Source of the DNA: Candidatus Bathyarchaeota archaeon | GTDB taxonomy: Archaea > Thermoproteota > Bathyarchaeia > 40CM-2-53-6 > JALHTG01 | Assembly: GCA_022865705.1 (NCBI GenBank) | Contig: JALHTG010000030.1 | Location: 1-33,041, forward strand | Reading direction: 5' to 3' | Length of the DNA stretch: 33,041 bases | Shown here: in pieces, positions 22,352 through 29,422 of the stretch | Position numbering within the stretch: position 1 is the stretch's first letter | Layout of the letters: each line of letters starts with the position of its first letter | Made by a program: the position numbers and the translations under genes | The notes under the pieces: model-generated | Databases searched by the model: none | What the model was told of the DNA's origin: nothing | The model's input: only the letters and a program-made list of their open reading frames with translations

Positions 22352-22664
22352 GCAAAGTCAGCTCCTGTTCCTCGAAATATGATATTCACGACGAGAGAAT
22401 AAGAGTTTGAGCTGGGTTTGGTTTCTCTAAGGCAGAGGAGCAATTCCCGAAACCGAGAGATTCGCTCTCGCAGGAATGATGAAATGGTGCGGCCGCCGGG
22501 ACGCGAACCTAGCTAGTTGAATTTATCGGATTCAGGAAATCCCTTTCATGAACGTTCATCATGGAACTGTATAGAAGGGTCAACATTAGGCGTGAGCTGT
22601 ATCATGCATGTTTGTGATGCGCTTAAAGGTCCATCGACAGGTACCTTGGTAGCGGTAACACGAT
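22352..22664. other. intergenic stretch with a repeat
   Basis: No gene seen. It holds the right copy of the tRNA-end-like repeat (22484) and the promoter region of the coiled-coil nuclease gene that starts at 22665. Confidence 0.4.
22484..22509 (-). repeat. tRNA 3'-end-like direct repeat, right copy (possible att)
   Basis: The first 17 bases are identical to 20938-20954. This copy extends further: on the - strand it reads GGTTCGCGTCCCGG then CGGCCGCACCA, that is, a T-loop-like TTCGCGT, the 3' T-stem strand, the acceptor strand and CCA. The form resembles the end of an archaeal tRNA-Gly, but no tRNA body precedes it, as expected of an attachment-site remnant. Confidence 0.55.
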
Positions 22665-24011
22665 ATGAGATATATCTGTCCTCTCTGTCGACAGCCAGTT
22701 CCACCTTCTCTATACCAGAAGATCATGGGGATCTTGAAGGAAAAACAGAAGGCACTTGCGAAGATAAAGCAGCAGCGAGCAGAATCCCTGAAGAAAATTA
22801 GCGAGGAGAGAAAGAGGCTTCGAACTCGGGTGAGGGAGTTCGAAAAGCAGAAGCCTCACCTCATCAAACAAGCGGTTCAGAAAAAGACCAGCCGACTAGA
22901 ATCCAAGATAAGAGCCCTAAGACGCAGAGAGAAAGATGTCGAGAAGCGTGCGCGAGAGAAGATACGAGAAGCTACGGAGCGAGCTCATCGCGAAGCAGAA
23001 AGGCTGGCTACTGCGCAGTTACATTCCTTCAAGAAAGACATTCGCGCTTCGGTAAGAGACCAGATCAAGAAAGAAAAAGAACGCGCCACGGAGCGGGCTC
23101 AAAGAAACTACACGACGCTAAAACAGAGGTTACGTAGCGCTGCGGGCCGGCTCCAAATTAAGGACAGCCAGCTTCGCGGAGTTCGTGAGGAATTAAAGGA
23201 ACTCAAAGGGCAGTTGAAGAAGGAGACTACTTCTCAGATCGAAGGGCTGCTTTACGAGAAAAAATTGGCCAATGCATTGCGGAAGCGTTTTCGCGAAGAT
23301 AAAGTAGAGTGCCAGGTCAAAGGTACCGACGTACTTCAATACGTGATCCAGAACAGTGAGCAGGCAGGGGTATTGGTCTATGAATGCAAGCGAGTGAAAC
23401 ATTACTTGGCTAGCCACGTGAAGCAAGCTGCGCGAGCCAAGGAGAAGATGAAAGCAGATTTCGCGATTCTAGTGACCAACGCGATGAAGAAGACCACGCA
23501 AGGCTTCTTTACTGAGAGAGGCGTATTGGTGGTCCATTCGGCGGGAGTCCTCTACCTGACGAGCGTCCTGAGGGAGCAGATCATCCGAATTGCTGAGATG
23601 AAGCTCGGCCCATCCCAGAGGAACGAGGCAGTAAAGCTTACTTTGGAGTATCTTCAGGGGCCGGAGTTTTCAAATTCCTTGGACGCAATCATGCAGGAGG
23701 CTATCGCAACCTATAATGAGTTGAAGGACGAAGTCAGGAAGCACGTCGCCTCATGGAAGAAAAGGCTCGCCTCATATAGGAAGATCCACGATGAGGCACT
23801 CAAAGTTAAGAGCACCACGAAAGCTCTTCTGAGTGGTCAGCCGGAATACAGGAAACTAATCCGGACAGAGACTCTCCCCGCTCTGCCAGAACTGCCGCAG
23901 CTAGAGAAGTCAGTTGCCCCCCCTGAACAAACTCAGAATGCCGACCCGGGAGAGCATCGACCCAACAACACCAAGAAGCAGCTCAATATTGACAGCAGGA
24001 CTGCTGAGTAA
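22665..24011 (+). CDS. coiled-coil DUF2130-like nuclease
   Basis: 448 residues. The N-terminus has a CPLC zinc knuckle (MRYICPLCRQPVPPSLYQKI), then ~170 residues of very charged coiled coil (about 20-190). The C-terminal domain matches DUF2130 of the restriction-endonuclease-like fold: EGLLYEKKLANALRKRFRED, then TDVLQYVIQNSEQAGVLVYE, with D222 and E240-C-K242, followed by a helix, a strand with FAILVTNAMKK and VLVVHSAGVLYL. The nuclease residues are all present. The tail is Pro/Gln-rich. Like the RmuC type, it may act on branched or foreign DNA. A two-span membrane protein follows after 31 bases, in the same direction. Confidence 0.75.
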   Translation: MRYICPLCRQPVPPSLYQKIMGILKEKQKALAKIKQQRAESLKKISEERKRLRTRVREFEKQKPHLIKQAVQKKTSRLESKIRALRRREKDVEKRAREKIREATERAHREAERLATAQLHSFKKDIRASVRDQIKKEKERATERAQRNYTTLKQRLRSAAGRLQIKDSQLRGVREELKELKGQLKKETTSQIEGLLYEKKLANALRKRFREDKVECQVKGTDVLQYVIQNSEQAGVLVYECKRVKHYLASHVKQAARAKEKMKADFAILVTNAMKKTTQGFFTERGVLVVHSAGVLYLTSVLREQIIRIAEMKLGPSQRNEAVKLTLEYLQGPEFSNSLDAIMQEAIATYNELKDEVRKHVASWKKRLASYRKIHDEALKVKSTTKALLSGQPEYRKLIRTETLPALPELPQLEKSVAPPEQTQNADPGEHRPNNTKKQLNIDSRTAE

Positions 24012-24042
24012 GTGCAGAGTCTAGAGGGAGGGGGAGAGTCTC

Positions 24043-24465
24043 ATGAATGATGACGAAGCCAGATATCTGATCGACCAATTCAACAAGTATGCCTCCTGGG
24101 CTAGTAGGGGAGCTGAGCTAGCCTTCTCTGCCCAGGCGTTAGCTGTGGCATTTTGGGCTTTAATGATCTCTGTCATGAACCTCCTAGGTTTCTTCTCTTG
24201 GATTCTGCCTCCCTGGAACACCGTAATGGTCGCAGTCTTTGTGATTCCCGTAATGGGTTTGATGGTGCTGTCTATGCGTCACTATCGCAAGGTTGATGAT
24301 GAATATAGACAAGATAGGAGACGACTAATCGCGCTCATGGATCACTATTCCAAGTGCAGATTTTTGCCAGACATCCTAACGTTCGCGACGATAGTGAAAT
24401 GGAAACCTGATCAGTTGAAGAAAGCGCTGGCGGATAGCCAACCACATAGATCGCCGGCGAGCTAG
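24043..24465 (+). CDS. two-span membrane protein paired with the DUF2130 gene
   Basis: 140 residues. Two membrane helices (about 25-50 and 57-78: FSAQALAVAFWALMISVMNL; VMVAVFVIPVMGLMVLSMRH) with charged N- and C-terminal parts in the cytoplasm. GGGAGAG lies upstream of the ATG. A nuclease followed closely by a small membrane protein is a common layout of defence gene pairs, where the membrane protein tethers or kills; this role is inferred only from position. Confidence 0.55.
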   Translation: MNDDEARYLIDQFNKYASWASRGAELAFSAQALAVAFWALMISVMNLLGFFSWILPPWNTVMVAVFVIPVMGLMVLSMRHYRKVDDEYRQDRRRLIALMDHYSKCRFLPDILTFATIVKWKPDQLKKALADSQPHRSPAS

Positions 24466-24883
24466 AGGGTAATCTGGCGTCCCGTGACGGCTGGATAAAG
24501 GCAGCGCTCTCCTCAGATATATTGGGTCGACGTTCTGGCGAGCCGGATACGGATTCGCTATGATAGACGCCAACCCCTTAAGAAACAATTATGGGGCTCC
24601 TATGCGAAGGGCTTCGAGATCCAAGTCGAAGAAGGCTGAAGTATTGACTAGAAGGGGAGAGGGTAAGGGGGCGCGCGCGCCAGAACAGAAATCGAGATCA
24701 CCGCCTGTGGCTTGTTGGCCGCAGCCTTGATCGGTGCAACCTACCTGACTCCTCTAATCGTCATGTCGAGAGCTTTCGCTAGACACAGGGAAGATGCGAG
24801 AAAATGGCGCGGCTAGGCTGTCTGAACGAAGCGAATATCGTATGCAGACTGATCGGGCATAGTGGTTCGCTTAGATTTTCTTT
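24466..24883. other. intergenic stretch with a GC tract and a short ORF
   Basis: No intact gene seen. A 45-codon frame without a clear start (24682-24816) follows the GC tract and reads EIEITACGLLAAALIGATYL and then TPLIVMSRAFARHREDARKW, one membrane span and a basic tail; it may be a fragment or a tiny membrane protein. Confidence 0.35.
24671..24680. repeat. GC-alternating tract 10
   Basis: GGGGGCGCGCGCGCCAG, the longest alternation (five GC units) and the last copy on the right. A short membrane-like ORF begins immediately after it. Confidence 0.65.
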
Positions 24884-24915
24884 CTAACCCGTGCGTTGTC
24901 GCGGGTCAATATCCC
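24884..24915 (-). repeat. left 32-base direct repeat flanking the polymerase cassette
   Basis: The sequence is CTAACCCGTGCGTTGTCG followed by CGGGTCAATATCCC. It matches 28532-28563 at 30 of 32 positions in the same orientation and, together with three bases upstream, is identical over 20 bases with 17733-17752. ACCCG...CGGGT inside it can form a short hairpin. Read on the - strand it encodes the end (RDIDPRQRTG) of the ORF 24884-25240. Confidence 0.8.
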
Positions 24916-25240
24916 TACAAGAATGCCAGTATGCAATGGCTAGGCTTTGTCTGATCTGGGCTTGAATGCTATCTGGGTTCCGCATATCCTCCCATAACGG
25001 ATGGAAGCTTCTTGCACAATGAGAGTATGCTCCAATACCGTGTATGCTTGGGAATAATGCGCACACAAGAAGAAACAAGCATGAATCGTCACCGTGATTT
25101 GATGGAATAGCTTCGCAGATCTCTGCCCGATCACTTTCAGTTTTCTCTCTGCAATATATCCTTCCTTCCTCATTTTCGTACATGAGATGTGATTGAACTG
25201 GTCTTTGAGTAGCTGTGAGAATCAACCTATGGGCGATCAA
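24884..25240 (-). CDS. uncertain ORF divergent from the RadA-like gene
   Basis: 118 codons from an ATG, with its start three bases from that of the RadA-like gene on the other strand. The C-terminal part (MRNPDSIQAQIRQSLAIAYW then HSCRDIDPRQRTG) looks protein-like and ends inside the 32-base repeat. An overlapping frame (24940-25173) is about as good, so this may be a decayed gene with a frameshift. I recognise no family. Confidence 0.3.
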   Translation of the reverse strand: MIAHRLILTATQRPVQSHLMYENEEGRIYCREKTESDRAEICEAIPSNHGDDSCLFLLVCALFPSIHGIGAYSHCARSFHPLWEDMRNPDSIQAQIRQSLAIAYWHSCRDIDPRQRTG

Positions 25241-25242
25241 CT

Positions 25243-26040
25243 ATGGTTAGATACAGATGCTTCGATGAACGCGAAAGTGGGCTTTCCGTTTGCGCAAAAT
25301 CACCGGAAATACTGAACTTCCGTAAAGTGAACGAAATCAAATCTGAGCGTTGCCTGTTTTTTGGCGATGAACTTCTGGATCGGTTCCTTTTGGGCTTACG
25401 TCCGGGATACGTGTTTTTGCTCTATGGCTCCTCGCAATGTCTAGCTGTTTCTCTGCACCTCTCTGTCCGAGTGCAACTTGATCTTCAGAAAGGCGGGTTA
25501 GAGTCAAGAGTTGTGTTCATTGATGCTGGAAACTCGTTCGATCCATACCTTGCGGCGCAATACGGGGAGAAGTATGCGTTGGACAGAGATCGCGTTCTGG
25601 ATCGAATATTCGTCAGTCGAGCATTTACCTGCCACGAATTAACCTCATTAATCACAGAAACATTGGGGAAAGCTCTTCGCGAATACGGAGCTAGGCTCGC
25701 CGTAATCTCCGACGTGATAGAACTCTATAGAGATCCTGACGTACGTAACATCCGCTGTCTAGACCTGTTCAAGATTGCGCTCAACTCAATGGTTAGCATA
25801 GCCAGAGCAGAGAAAACAATCGTCCTAGCAACAAGTCTTAACGAAGACTTGTCCGGTTTGGATCTGTTTCTTCGCGCAGCTAAGGAACGCGTAGATGTCA
25901 TCTTAAGGTTTGAGGAGCGACACTCCTCCACCAGACTCATCCTTGAAAAGCATCCCACATGCTCAACAGGAAGCCTCCTCCTCAAACAGCCAACGCCAAG
26001 AGTCCTAGAGGAGTTTCTAGAGGTGACTAGGGATAGGTAG
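25243..26040 (+). CDS. RadA/RecA paralog with degraded Walker A (mutasome ATPase-like)
   Basis: 265 residues. The RadA core order is plain: ELLDRFLLGLRPGYVFLLYG, then the expected Walker A position as GSSQCLAVS (residues 62-70; no GK[T/S]), VVFIDAGNSFDPYLAAQYGE (90-109), and the Walker B strand ARLAVISDVIELYRD (150-164), then MVSIARAEKTIVLATS. It lacks RadA's N-terminal HhH domain. Such ATPase-dead or altered paralogs occur next to PolB2 in archaeal genomes, much as ImuA stands beside ImuB and DnaE2 in bacteria. It probably acts as a scaffold joining the polymerase to RadA filaments or the clamp. First gene of a three-gene set. Confidence 0.75.
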   Translation: MVRYRCFDERESGLSVCAKSPEILNFRKVNEIKSERCLFFGDELLDRFLLGLRPGYVFLLYGSSQCLAVSLHLSVRVQLDLQKGGLESRVVFIDAGNSFDPYLAAQYGEKYALDRDRVLDRIFVSRAFTCHELTSLITETLGKALREYGARLAVISDVIELYRDPDVRNIRCLDLFKIALNSMVSIARAEKTIVLATSLNEDLSGLDLFLRAAKERVDVILRFEERHSSTRLILEKHPTCSTGSLLLKQPTPRVLEEFLEVTRDR

Positions 26041-26077
26041 AACGATTCCTTCTTGGCGGATTATTCTCGAAGAGGAG

Positions 26078-26314
26078 TTGAGGCGGTGGGAGAGGTTTCG
26101 AGATGCTCTACGTATCAACGAACGCGCTACTTTCGACGACCTGATGAATGAATGTAGAAGACATGCGTCCGCAGCTGGGGCTGCGGCACTACCAGTCAAG
26201 ACGGAGGGCATGTTCCTCTCTCTTCTATTTTCACATCACGAGACTCTGCAGGAGCTACGCCGGAAAATTGAACGAATCACTCGTTTACTCGAAGAATCCA
26301 ATAGGTCAGGTTGA
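26078..26314 (+). CDS. small partner protein of the PolB2 cassette
   Basis: 78 residues from a TTG; the frame stays open upstream (…PSWRIILEEE) so the start may be earlier. It reads LRRWERFRDALRINERATFD then DLMNECRRHASAAGAAALPV and EGMFLSLLFSHHETLQELRR. It is a helical protein with a short AAGAAA turn. The 'F-D-x-x-M-x-x-C-R...A-S-A-x-G-A-A...P...E-x-M-x-x-S' pattern recalls a small family found in archaea, but I cannot name it. It sits between the RadA paralog and the polymerase and overlaps the polymerase start by 47 bases, so it is probably made in step with both. Confidence 0.55.
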   Translation: MRRWERFRDALRINERATFDDLMNECRRHASAAGAAALPVKTEGMFLSLLFSHHETLQELRRKIERITRLLEESNRSG

Positions 26315-28517
26315 CGGTTGGATCCTGGATCTTTACCAGAAAGACCCTTTCATGATCGTGTGGTTGAAGACACGAAACGGCCGAACAGTTAGATTGGTTG
26401 ATGTTTGGCAACCAGTCTTCTATGTTGCTGGAGAGTACGGCGACCTTGTTAGACTAGCTGATCAGCTACATGTCGAAGGTATGGGCTTTGAGAAGAAATT
26501 TGTTAGGCCCCAAGACGACGAACGCTCAATAGTTCTCAGAATCCCAGTTAGAAGTGTACGAGAGGCTGAGGAGCTTGCTGAAAAAGTGTTGATTCACGGC
26601 CAGTACCGAAGATATGGGATGTATAATGTGGATGTGAATCCAAGTCAATCCTACCTGTATGAGAAGGGCCTCTACCCTTTCGGATATGTAGAAGCCACCG
26701 TGAACCAAAACCATGTTGACTGGAGACTTTGTGACAACTTAGAATCGACGAACTACGAAATTCCTCCACTCCACGAGGTTAAGCTCTCGGTACGCATCCG
26801 AAGGAAGAGTCGACTGCCAGCCAAGAACGACCCAATCGAAGCGATCATCATATCATCACTGGATGACGTTCACCATATTGATGGATGTGATGAGGAGCAG
26901 ATCCTTCTGCACCTCGTTGAAACTATGAAAACGCTTGATCCAGACATAGTTCTCACGCACAACGGTGACGGTTTAATCTTTCCATACCTTGCACATAGAG
27001 CAGCAATGAACAATATCTCAAATCAGCTAATTCTAGGCCGAGAACAATCACCGCTCCAAATCTCCCATGAAAAGGGCCGAAGCTACATGAGCTACGGACA
27101 AGTGCACTATCGACCCATGCCGACACGATTACTTGGTCGCCTTCACGTAGACGTTGAGAACTCTATACTGCACAGCAGCTGTGGGTTACCCGGTATAATC
27201 GAAGTTGCCCGCATGTGTAGAATACCTGCTCAACGGGCTTGCAGCACGACCATCGGAACAAGCATGACCTCCGCTCAATTCTATCAAGCATTTCGTCAAG
27301 AGATTCTCATTCCATGGCAGAAGGCTAACTCGGAAGAGCTGAAGACCGCCAGTGAGCTTCTCGTCGCTGATCGCGGCGGATTCTACTATGAGCCGACGGT
27401 AGGTCTACATGAATCGGTGGGCGAACTCGACTTCACTTCACTCTATCCGACGATCATGTATAAGAGAAATTTAAGTGGCGAGACAGTTCGCTGCAAATGC
27501 TGTCCAGACTCGAAGAATCGAGTGCCAGACCTAAACTGGAACATCTGCGAGAAACGAAAAGGAATTGTTCCACTCAGCCTAGAGCTTCTATTAGAGAAGC
27601 GACGACGATACAAGGAGCTGAAGCAGACCACAACCGACCATGATCTCTGTCGTGTGTATGAGATGCGTCAAGCAGCACTGAAATGGATACTAGTCTGTTC
27701 ATTCGGATACTTAGGTTTCAAGAACGCTAGATTCGGTCGGATTGACGCACATATTGCCACATGCGCCTTCGCCAGAAAGATTCTCAGAGACGCAGTTCAT
27801 TTGGCAGAAACCCAAGGATTCACATTTGTGCATGGCATCGTGGATTCACTATGGTTGAAAAAGCCAAATGCGACGGAAGAAGATTTCCAGAGGCTTCGAG
27901 CTGAAATCGAGAAGGCAACAGGATTTCCCATAACATTCGAAGGACTCTACCGATGGATAGTCTTCCTACCATCAAAAATACATAGAAACGTTCCGACACT
28001 AACTCGATATTACGGTGTCTTCAAGAATGGAAAAACGAAGGTTCGAGGCATCGCCACACGACGACGCGACACACCTCCAATCATTGACCGATGCGTGAAA
28101 GAAATCTTGCTAACCTTAGCTGAAGCAAAGAACACTCAAGAATTTCTCGAAAAACTACCGTTCACCTACAAAATCATGAACAAGTACCTTCGTTTACTAA
28201 GGTCTGGCAATATACCCGTAGAAGATCTGGTTATTCAGAAACGTCTCTCCAAGAACCCAAAAGAGTATAAGCATATGGTCCTCCAAGCCATCGCTGCCAA
28301 TCAACTCGCCAAGGAAAATGCTGAGGTAAACGCAGGCCAATTCATTAGTTTCGTCATAACCAGTAATAGAAGCAAACTCCAAAACAATCGAGTCTTAGCC
28401 TTTGACTTGTGCAGAAACTATCACACATATGATGCTGAGGCCTACATCAATCTGCTCCTCTCAGCCGTCGAGACTATACTCACGCCTTTCGGATTCGACA
28501 AAACGAGGTTTTCCTAG
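26268..28517 (+). CDS. polB2: PolB2-type B-family DNA polymerase, probable translesion polymerase
   Basis: About 749 residues from a TTG at 26268; an ATG at 26148 would overlap the small partner too far. Motif A is ELDFTSLYPTIM (D388), motif B KWILVCSFGYLGF (K472; usual Asn missing), motif C FVHGIVDSLWL, where D526 is kept but the first Asp of 'D-T-D' is Ile. The exonuclease is degraded: the Exo I 'D-I-E' site is KLSVRIRRK and Exo II has NGDGLIF instead of N-x-x-x-FD, so no proofreading is expected. Cysteines (CKCC...C) may form a zinc site. These changes are typical of archaeal PolB2, reported in Sulfolobus as a damage-induced translesion enzyme. It is the third gene of the cassette. Confidence 0.88.
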   Translation: MNESLVYSKNPIGQVDGWILDLYQKDPFMIVWLKTRNGRTVRLVDVWQPVFYVAGEYGDLVRLADQLHVEGMGFEKKFVRPQDDERSIVLRIPVRSVREAEELAEKVLIHGQYRRYGMYNVDVNPSQSYLYEKGLYPFGYVEATVNQNHVDWRLCDNLESTNYEIPPLHEVKLSVRIRRKSRLPAKNDPIEAIIISSLDDVHHIDGCDEEQILLHLVETMKTLDPDIVLTHNGDGLIFPYLAHRAAMNNISNQLILGREQSPLQISHEKGRSYMSYGQVHYRPMPTRLLGRLHVDVENSILHSSCGLPGIIEVARMCRIPAQRACSTTIGTSMTSAQFYQAFRQEILIPWQKANSEELKTASELLVADRGGFYYEPTVGLHESVGELDFTSLYPTIMYKRNLSGETVRCKCCPDSKNRVPDLNWNICEKRKGIVPLSLELLLEKRRRYKELKQTTTDHDLCRVYEMRQAALKWILVCSFGYLGFKNARFGRIDAHIATCAFARKILRDAVHLAETQGFTFVHGIVDSLWLKKPNATEEDFQRLRAEIEKATGFPITFEGLYRWIVFLPSKIHRNVPTLTRYYGVFKNGKTKVRGIATRRRDTPPIIDRCVKEILLTLAEAKNTQEFLEKLPFTYKIMNKYLRLLRSGNIPVEDLVIQKRLSKNPKEYKHMVLQAIAANQLAKENAEVNAGQFISFVITSNRSKLQNNRVLAFDLCRNYHTYDAEAYINLLLSAVETILTPFGFDKTRFS

Positions 28518-28531
28518 CCGCCGAAGTCACT

Positions 28532-28563
28532 CTAACCCGTGCGTTATCGAGGGTCAATATCCC
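28532..28563 (-). repeat. right 32-base direct repeat flanking the polymerase cassette
   Basis: CTAACCCGTGCGTTATCG followed by AGGGTCAATATCCC; the two differences from 24884-24915 are at the 15th and 19th bases. It starts 15 bases after the PolB2 stop and ends 15 bases before the stop of the convergent radical SAM gene. On the - strand it reads WNQRDIDPR and a stop, echoing the WHSCRDIDPR end of the left copy. Confidence 0.8.
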
Positions 28564-28577
28564 GCTGGTTCCACAGA

Positions 28578-29336
28578 CTAGATCAGTTCCTTGGGTGCTT
28601 TGTCTGGCTCGTAGGCTATCCTTGGCCGAATTCCCGATTCGCTCAATCGCTTAGTGACGTGTGGGTAGAGGAAGACATACTCCTCTTCAACATTTTCCGC
28701 CAAGCCACGATCAATCTCTCTAAGGTGATTCAGAAGCTCAGAGAAGTCTTCCTTGGAGCTGAAAGAGAGCATTACGGCAGCATGACAGGACACGCCTGCG
28801 TCAAGTAGATTCTTTAAAGCTTTGAGTTGTAGCATGAAAGCTTCAGGGATTGCTCCCGTCAGTCTAGAGAATTCCTGTTGGTTCGTTCCCTTTATTGAGA
28901 CTCTGACCTGGACACATTTGAATCGTGAAAGCTTCTTCGCATAGTCTGAGTCGTGTCCAATCAGTATTCCATTGGTTTCAAGGATGAACTTGCAACCTGT
29001 ATCATCTACGAGTTCAAGTAGCCTCAATAAGTGGTCTTTCGCTATTGTTGGCTCGTTGCCACTAACCCTCAGCTGTCCATAGCCATATTTCTTGGCGCAT
29101 GCTACGAGGCTGCTGAATATCTGCTCAGGCGAATAGAACTCACCTATGCGTTCAGGGTTATCTCGGGGTGCTCCGCTCCAGCAGAACACACATCTCAGGT
29201 TGCATCCACAGCAGTCAGAGCTGGCTATCCCGCCGTACCATCTTCCCGGTCTGCTTCTTCGATAGTATTTCCTGAGCATCCCTCTTGCCACAATCTTCTC
29301 TGTGTCTTCCGCCAGCTGCAACGGATCAAAGGTCAT
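28578..29336 (-). CDS. radical SAM protein
   Basis: 252 residues. SDCCGCNLRCVFCW carries C-x3-C-x2-C for the [4Fe-4S] cluster; GQLRVSGNEPTIAKDHLLRL gives the GNEP (GGE-like) SAM motif, and FILETNGILIGHD and QVRVSIKGTNQQEFSRLTGA are the next barrel strands. The layout is like that of small activating or modifying enzymes (anaerobic-RNR activase and related), but there is no glycyl radical partner nearby. Whether it modifies RNA, protein or a cofactor is open. It converges with the polymerase and is divergent from the exported-protein operon. Confidence 0.85.
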   Translation of the reverse strand: MTFDPLQLAEDTEKIVARGMLRKYYRRSRPGRWYGGIASSDCCGCNLRCVFCWSGAPRDNPERIGEFYSPEQIFSSLVACAKKYGYGQLRVSGNEPTIAKDHLLRLLELVDDTGCKFILETNGILIGHDSDYAKKLSRFKCVQVRVSIKGTNQQEFSRLTGAIPEAFMLQLKALKNLLDAGVSCHAAVMLSFSSKEDFSELLNHLREIDRGLAENVEEEYVFLYPHVTKRLSESGIRPRIAYEPDKAPKELI

Positions 29337-29422
29337 CAGACATCGACCAGCCGCAAGTTGCCTGACACTTCGAAGTAGCTTAGCCTTATCTCATCCGATC
29401 TCAAGTAGTTGCTGGGTTCCAT

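Noticed and set aside
24884-24915. The repeat's GCGGG-TCAATAT-CCC resembles a tRNA T arm (compare GCGGG-TTCGAAT-CCCGC in tRNA-Arg).
   Set aside because: The loop lacks the T-loop pattern, the acceptor strand does not follow, and the two copies keep only a GGG/CCC stem. It is probably chance.
26148-26267. ATG at 26148 as the start of the polymerase.
   Set aside because: It would overlap the small partner ORF by 167 bases and add 40 residues unlike any PolB2 N-terminus; the family-like sequence (GWILDLYQ...) begins near residue 58 of that ORF.
16855-28563. Whether the CTAACCC...GTT repeats are integron attC sites.
   Set aside because: CTAAC and GTTAAG or GTTAG pieces occur, but there is no complementary second half at the usual distance and no integron integrase in the window.
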